Of a stretch of DNA of 64,000 nt, positions 60,191-64,000 are shown in pieces; the first letter of the stretch is position 1; each line of letters starts with the position of its first letter. Where the stretch lies: positions 225,145 through 289,144 of the forward strand of contig NZ_JANIOC010000005.1 of NCBI RefSeq assembly GCF_024733565.1, given 5' to 3'. The notes beneath the pieces are model-generated. The model saw nothing but the letters and a program-made list of their open reading frames with translations, ran no database searches and was not told the DNA's origin. The position numbers and the translations under genes were made by a program. The stretch is from Rossellomorea sp. SC111 (GTDB lineage Bacteria; Bacillota; Bacilli; Bacillales; Bacillaceae_B).

Positions 60191-61198
60191 ATGCCAACCA
60201 TAGTTAAGAAAGTCATCAGGTCCTTCTTTCCGGAATACAGACTCTTATCTATTGAAAAGGAGTTGCACCATGGAAGTTGGAATAAGGACCTGCATTACAA
60301 AATAATCGTAGATCAACAATGTTATTCGATAAGGTTCATCAGTCAAAATCGATCAGGGCATCAGGCGTTTGGCGAAATCTCTGACGAGGTACTGAGGGAG
60401 CAAATTCGTTATACGAACTTTTTAGGTCAACAAGGCATCCCTTTCATGAAGCATGTCCCTTCGTATCAAGGCTGTCCATTCGTTTCCATCGAATGGAATG
60501 ATTGCCTATATAGAGTGGTGCTTTTTAGGTGGATACACGGAGAACACATCACAAAGTGTACAGAAAGATTTACAGGACTTGTCGGTGAATCGGTTAAAGA
60601 GATACATATGGTTTCTAAAACGTTTGATAGCGAGATTCTTCCAAAGAAATCCCACCTTACCGGGTATGGCGAGTTCCTAAGCACGGTCAAGGAACAGTTG
60701 GATACTGGGAAATTATCTGATGTGATAAATGAGTTGGTAGGTTCCTATCTAATCAAGGCGGAAGCTTACATTGCTGCTGCGAAATCAGATACATTTGAAT
60801 TCATTGTCCAATCAGATTTAAACCCATTAAATCTCTTATGGGACGACCAGTGCAGATTAAGAGGAATAGTGGACATAGAATCGATTGAGTACACAGATCG
60901 TATGGAAGGACTGGCATGGTTGTTGAAATGGTATTCCCGTTCTGATGGGATCGAATCCAGTCATTTTTCTCCTTTTCTTGCTAAAACCTTTTTGGCAGCC
61001 TATCGTGTTGATCAAGTCTTCTCTTCAGAAGAGATAAATCGTCTGCAGTCCCTCTTATGGTTATCCGGTTGTTTGAATTGGAATTTTGTTAAGAGGACTT
61101 TAGAATTAATGGATATTGGCGATGAAGAGACATTGAAACACCACTTGGGTCACTATGAGGAACGTGGTGAGAAGTTAGTGTCTTTAGTAAGAGACTAA
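60191..61198 (+). CDS. APH-family phosphotransferase
   Basis: A 335-residue kinase-like protein. The catalytic loop is IVQSDLNPLNLLWDD, where the usual His of H-G-D is replaced by Gln (QSD), and the metal site is GIVDIES. VVLFRWIHGEHI is the hinge. The change at the His is tolerated in some family members and need not mean inactivity. AGAAGGAG precedes ATG 60191. Co-transcription with the oxidase-like gene is likely. The 20-bp array starts 38 bases after its stop. Confidence 0.8.
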   Translation: MPTIVKKVIRSFFPEYRLLSIEKELHHGSWNKDLHYKIIVDQQCYSIRFISQNRSGHQAFGEISDEVLREQIRYTNFLGQQGIPFMKHVPSYQGCPFVSIEWNDCLYRVVLFRWIHGEHITKCTERFTGLVGESVKEIHMVSKTFDSEILPKKSHLTGYGEFLSTVKEQLDTGKLSDVINELVGSYLIKAEAYIAAAKSDTFEFIVQSDLNPLNLLWDDQCRLRGIVDIESIEYTDRMEGLAWLLKWYSRSDGIESSHFSPFLAKTFLAAYRVDQVFSSEEINRLQSLLWLSGCLNWNFVKRTLELMDIGDEETLKHHLGHYEERGEKLVSLVRD

Positions 61199-61236
61199 CT
61201 ATAAGAAGTAATCGGTTTTTTTACGTTTCGACCAAC

Positions 61237-61364
61237 TGCTCATAAAATTGAAATGTGGATCATATGTCAGGATTGAGGCTCATAAATCCTTAAGCCGGAC
61301 CATATTTTCTCAAGGCGGATCATATATCAAAAAAGTGGATCATATGGGTTGGAAATGGGATCAT
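61237..61364. repeat. Array of seven 20-bp units, core GGATCAT
   Basis: Cores start at 61237, 61257, 61277, 61297, 61317, 61337 and 61357/61358, 20 bases apart throughout: TGCTCAT, GGATCAT, GGCTCAT, GGACCAT, GGATCAT (twice), then GGGATCAT. A looser copy lies near 61385. The rest of each unit is not conserved. It lies in a 281-base gap after the APH gene and before the CPT-like gene. The core is the reverse complement of the array at 45994-46135. Confidence 0.78.
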
Positions 61365-61479
61365 TATTGTAGCTAAGGTTTTAGGGAATCATTATGAAAC
61401 GATAATTCAGGCACATTTTAGCTTAAAAGGCAGCTATCCTTTTATGAAAACGCTCAAATAGAAATGGAGGTAACCCCAA

Positions 61480-62007
61480 ATGACAAACATCATCATCCTA
61501 AACGGCGGATCAAGCTCTGGTAAAACCACCCTCGCAAAATGCCTCCAGAATTCATTAACCGAGCCATGGCTAAGATTCGGCATTGATGACCTGATCGAGT
61601 CTATGCCTGATGCCATGCTTAAGAAAGATAGCGGAATAAAACTGGATGAAGACGGAGCGGTCCGTCCAGGTATGGAATTTCGAGAACTGGAATCTGCATG
61701 GATGCATGGTATTGGAGAGATGGCAAGAAGAGGTGCCCGGGTCATCATAGACGATGTTTTCTTAAGTGGTGTTAAAGGCTTTGAAAAATGGGAGACTGCC
61801 TTGGAAGGGTTACAGGTGCTATGGGTCGGTGTCTTCTGTGATCCCGCCGTCGCGGCTGCTCGTGAGAAAGAACGGGGAGACCGCATTGGTGGTATGGCTG
61901 TATCTCAGGCAACGATTGTTCATGAAGGGATGAATTATGATGTGACGGTGGATACATCCAAGTCATCGGCTGAGGAATGTATTCGAATGATTAAACAAAA
62001 AATGTAA
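61480..62007 (+). CDS. Chloramphenicol-phosphotransferase-like P-loop kinase
   Basis: A 175-residue P-loop protein. Walker A is NGGSSSGKT (8-16). FGIDDLIE places the catalytic Asp at 36 or 37. WVGVFCDPAVAAAREKERGDRIGGMAVSQATIVHEGMNYDVTVDTS matches the C-terminal half of CPT family proteins closely. CPT phosphorylates chloramphenicol at the 3-hydroxyl. The role in this host is not proved. ATG 61480 follows GGAGGTAAC. Confidence 0.82.
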   Translation: MTNIIILNGGSSSGKTTLAKCLQNSLTEPWLRFGIDDLIESMPDAMLKKDSGIKLDEDGAVRPGMEFRELESAWMHGIGEMARRGARVIIDDVFLSGVKGFEKWETALEGLQVLWVGVFCDPAVAAAREKERGDRIGGMAVSQATIVHEGMNYDVTVDTSKSSAEECIRMIKQKM

Positions 62008-62027
62008 GCTTATTAAGGTGGTTTATT

Positions 62028-62357
62028 GTGTTATCAAAAAAGAGAATGTTCATTTCAGGAATCGTTATATTCATCATGTTATTTGCCATATTGGATTATA
62101 CATCTCCGACCAGTGAAGAAATGGAACAATGGATGGTGGATGAGAATGACATTGTTTGTACAGAGGTTAAATATTGTACGAAAAACAATCAAGCCGTCTG
62201 GGGACGATCCGGCCATTTTAGAAACGTTGGATTTTTTTCTTCATACGAGAGGACTTATGAGTATGATACTGGAGAACAGCTGACCTTTAGAACCTTTGGC
62301 TTTCTAGGCAGGATCATCCCGATGGACGATGGCCGTGTTTGGGAGATAGTGAATTAA
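62028..62357 (+). CDS. Small membrane-anchored protein
   Basis: A 109-residue product from GTG 62028 after AAGGTGG. One N-terminal helix (about 7-23, ISGIVIFIMLFAILDY) is an anchor without lipobox. The external part has two cysteines (IVCTEVKYCTKN) that could form a disulfide, and an aromatic-rich C-terminal half. Family unknown. It follows the CPT-like gene by 20 bases. Confidence 0.6.
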   Translation: MLSKKRMFISGIVIFIMLFAILDYTSPTSEEMEQWMVDENDIVCTEVKYCTKNNQAVWGRSGHFRNVGFFSSYERTYEYDTGEQLTFRTFGFLGRIIPMDDGRVWEIVN

Positions 62358-62408
62358 TGTACAGTCGCTAATGGATATAGCATCTTATTTTTTTCTGGAG
62401 GAAGATTC

Positions 62409-62603
62409 ATGACTCATGTATCAAAAGGTATTGTATTTGTTTTAGGAGGAATTTTATTCTTATTATTATCATTCATTCTTCCGCTTCCGACTCCGTGGTG
62501 GGCTGTCATCCTTAGTGCGAGTATTATTCTAAACTGTGCAGGGATAGCGTTTCTTATAAGGTTCATTCAGGAATCTGATCAGAAGGAGAAGGATTTGGAA
62601 TAA
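62409..62603 (+). CDS. 64-residue two-helix membrane protein
   Basis: Two hydrophobic helices (about 7-26 and 30-52) and an acidic tail SDQKEKDLE. CTGGAGGAAG (62395-62404) precedes ATG 62409. Family unknown. A terminator-like hairpin follows at 62620. Confidence 0.6.
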   Translation: MTHVSKGIVFVLGGILFLLLSFILPLPTPWWAVILSASIILNCAGIAFLIRFIQESDQKEKDLE

Positions 62604-62619
62604 GGAGAAGGATATATTC

Positions 62620-62669
62620 AGAGCTTCACACCTTTTATAGGAGTGGAGCTCTTTCGCTTATTTTTTTAG
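62620..62669 (+). terminator. Terminator after the small membrane protein
   Basis: AGAGCTTCAC (62620-62629) pairs with GTGGAGCTCT (62643-62652, one G-U). A delayed T run (TTTTTTT) follows at 62661-62667. Confidence 0.55.
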
Positions 62670-62754
62670 AAAAAAATGGATTTACCACCGAACCCTTTTA
62701 ACAGTTTATTAGTAATAGAGTTGAATGCTAATGAGGATCAAGGGGGAGAAAAGA

Positions 62755-63280
62755 GTGGGAAATCATAAAATACTAATCATATTGGGACTTCTAGTTCTAT
62801 TGTGCAGTGGGTGTGTTGCATCCAAAAAAGAGGTGAAAATTGCAGGGAATGTTAAGACCATAGGAAATAAGGTTTCAGTTAATGGTACCAGTTCATTTAG
62901 AGCAGGGATCACATATTAGGATTGAATTAAAAGAGATAGAGAGTGATATGGTGTTGGAGGAAGCCATTGTAGAAGTGGCCAATGACAAAACATACAGTGC
63001 AAATTTCTCGAGAGATGAAAAAGGTGATAATCAAAAATTAGTGGTTTCGTTTAACCCTGAAGAACAATCTGACGATATTAAGAAGATATACGGTAGTAAT
63101 GGTGAGAATATTCGAAAGGAATCACCAGGCTTGGTAAAGAATCGTAAAGGCGGTAATGAATACACACGAATACAATTATTTGATTTTATTTATGCGGTGG
63201 AGAAAGGGAGTGCGGGTCAAAGGACCATTTTATTGGATTACTTCCATAACCCTGAAGAAACAAGTAGTGGAGGGGAGTGA
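62755..63280 (+). pseudogene. Lipoprotein gene with a +1 frameshift
   Basis: GTG 62755 (AGGGGGAG just upstream) starts a lipoprotein: signal KILIILGLLVLLCSGC, then AGNVKTIGNKVSVNGTSSFRAG. The frame then ends at TAG 62917-62919. A second frame, one base on, overlaps and continues as SHIRIELKEIESDMVLEEAIVEV to 63280. Joining them at the GGG run near 62902-62904 gives one plausible protein of about 175 residues. So there is probably one extra base in the G run, by mutation or sequencing error. It sits just before a second ECF sigma gene. Confidence 0.65.
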
Positions 63281-63290
63281 ATATTGCTCA

Positions 63291-63833
63291 ATGTTTATTG
63301 AAGAGTCAAGGGCAGAACAGATTTTTAGAGAATATAGAGACTATGTTTACAGAACAGCTTTGCTATTAACAAAATCACGCAGTTTAGCAGATGATATTAC
63401 ACAGGAGACATTTATCCGCCTTTTGAGTAAGTACGATATGTACGATAACACAATGCCAATTAAACCTTGGATTTACACCATAACAATGAATGTTGCCAAA
63501 ACTGTAATGAAGAAACAGAAGCTAATGAAATGTTTTACGTTCTTTTCTGATGAAGTGAGCAATGACCAAATTAATTCAGTAGAAGAGAGTTTTTTGAAGT
63601 CAGATGACATGCATGAGTTGTGGATGGCTGTCAATTCTCTTACTTGGAAAAGCAAGGAGCTCATTGTTCTACATTTTTACTCGGAATTCACATTGAAAGA
63701 ATGTTCAGAGGTTCTGGGAATACCTTTAGGAACGGCGAAATCCAGGTTGAATACAGCACTGAAGCAATTGAGGCGTCTCGAATTGCAGGGGGAATTTGAT
63801 CTGACCAAGGCGGGGTTATATGAAGAAAGATAG
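63291..63833 (+). CDS. ECF RNA polymerase sigma factor
   Basis: About 180 residues. Region 2 is REYRDYVYRTALLLTKSRSLADDITQETFIRLLSKYD and KPWIYTITMNVAKT. Region 4 is LTWKSKELIVLHFYSEFTLKECSEVLGIPLGTAKSRLNTALKQLRRL. The frame is open far upstream, but the sigma fold starts at about ATG 63291. The ribosome binding site GGAGGGG is 14 bases away, so the start may be a little different. It overlaps the next gene by 14 bases. Confidence 0.85.
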   Translation: MFIEESRAEQIFREYRDYVYRTALLLTKSRSLADDITQETFIRLLSKYDMYDNTMPIKPWIYTITMNVAKTVMKKQKLMKCFTFFSDEVSNDQINSVEESFLKSDDMHELWMAVNSLTWKSKELIVLHFYSEFTLKECSEVLGIPLGTAKSRLNTALKQLRRLELQGEFDLTKAGLYEER

Positions 63834-64000
63834 ATTGAAGAAGTTATTTAATCATGTTGATGAAAATGAAAAGTCGACAGTTGAGTTCCAAACTGTTTGG
63901 AGAAAAGCGCATAGAAGGGACTGGAAAAGAAGACTCTTTCAATCGGCTGGTCCTAATATAGCCATACTTATGTTCCTTCTGATACTCACCCCTCTTGCAG
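63820..64000 (+). CDS. Probable anti-sigma factor, N-terminal part (cut by window end)
   Basis: ATG 63820 is 14 bases inside the sigma gene, the same coupling style as at 45153/45166. The visible 60 residues have a basic cytoplasmic part (FQTVWRKAHRRDWKRRLFQ) and the beginning of a membrane helix (PNIAILMFLLILTPLA). This fits a transmembrane anti-sigma factor. The C-terminal part lies outside the window. Confidence 0.65.
   Translation, partial: MKKDRLKKLFNHVDENEKSTVEFQTVWRKAHRRDWKRRLFQSAGPNIAILMFLLILTPLA

Noticed and set aside
1..64000. tRNA, rRNA, insertion sequence, prophage or integron
   Set aside because: No cloverleaf, ribosomal RNA stretch, transposase, integrase, phage structural gene or terminal inverted repeat pair was seen.

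Overview
The window looks like a chromosomal segment of a low-to-moderate GC endospore-forming Bacillaceae bacterium (Bacillus sensu lato; a Rossellomorea-like genome would fit, but this is inferred from gene families only). Support comes from strong AGGAGG-type ribosome binding sites, frequent GTG and TTG starts, many short lipoproteins with TAC/AAC/SGC/AGC lipoboxes, and families typical of Bacillus: a YobV/YobU-like pair, a YdaP-like pyruvate oxidase, a SwrC-like RND pump and DUF4871. No rRNA, tRNA, insertion sequence, prophage or CRISPR array was found.

Layout. 1-11 kb holds small monocistronic genes: a CGNR protein, Nudix hydrolase, DUF2785 gene behind an attenuator-like leader, an orphan RsgA zinc domain, DinB, several GNATs, a CoaB-like protein, small membrane proteins and an S9 peptidase. 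11-16 kb: a divergent methyltransferase/LysR pair, VOC and AraC genes, DUF1259, and an alpha/beta hydrolase. 16-23.6 kb is one gene for a protein of about 2,500 residues with 23 tandem carboxypeptidase-regulatory-like repeats and a Cys-rich end, preceded by a mother-cell-sigma-like -10 box. 23.7-29.5 kb: an extra MraY-type transferase, a methyltransferase, a VOC protein and the RND pump. 29.7-36 kb: lipoproteins, HAD, DUF1835-like, WYL regulator with divergent effector-binding gene, PhnB-like, DUF402 and an APH kinase. 36.2-36.5 kb: a promoter-to-terminator unit on the minus strand that looks like a structured small RNA. 37-44.5 kb: a rifampicin phosphotransferase (rph), glycerophosphodiesterase, pyruvate oxidase, GpmA and a hydrolase. 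44.5-46 kb: an ECF sigma factor with a near-perfect ECF promoter and its membrane partner. 46-51.6 kb: a secreted beta-propeller protein, DinB, and a tandem-MerR regulator divergent from a three-gene ABC exporter operon whose promoter has a 19-bp spacer. 51.6-62.6 kb: GNAT, HAD, VOC-DinB fusion, Nudix, NAT-like, nucleotidyltransferase-like, APH, CPT-like kinase and small membrane/lipoprotein genes. The window ends in a frameshifted lipoprotein and a second ECF sigma/anti-sigma pair cut by the edge.

How the genes work together. There is no single pathway. The dominant theme is modification or removal of small molecules and toxins (GNAT, APH, CPT-like, RPH, Nudix, VOC, DinB, RND and ABC exporters), with envelope-stress-type regulation (two ECF modules) and small surface proteins. 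Most genes have their own terminator.

The least explained signals are three intergenic arrays with strict spacing: five 25-bp units at 26211-26335 (core TCAGCAGNTGA), seven units of about 20 bp at 45994-46135 (core ATGATCC) and seven 20-bp units at 61237-61364 (core GGATCAT, the reverse complement of the second array's core). Each lies about 40-60 bases beyond a stop codon. They are not coding, not CRISPR, and I know of no assigned function.
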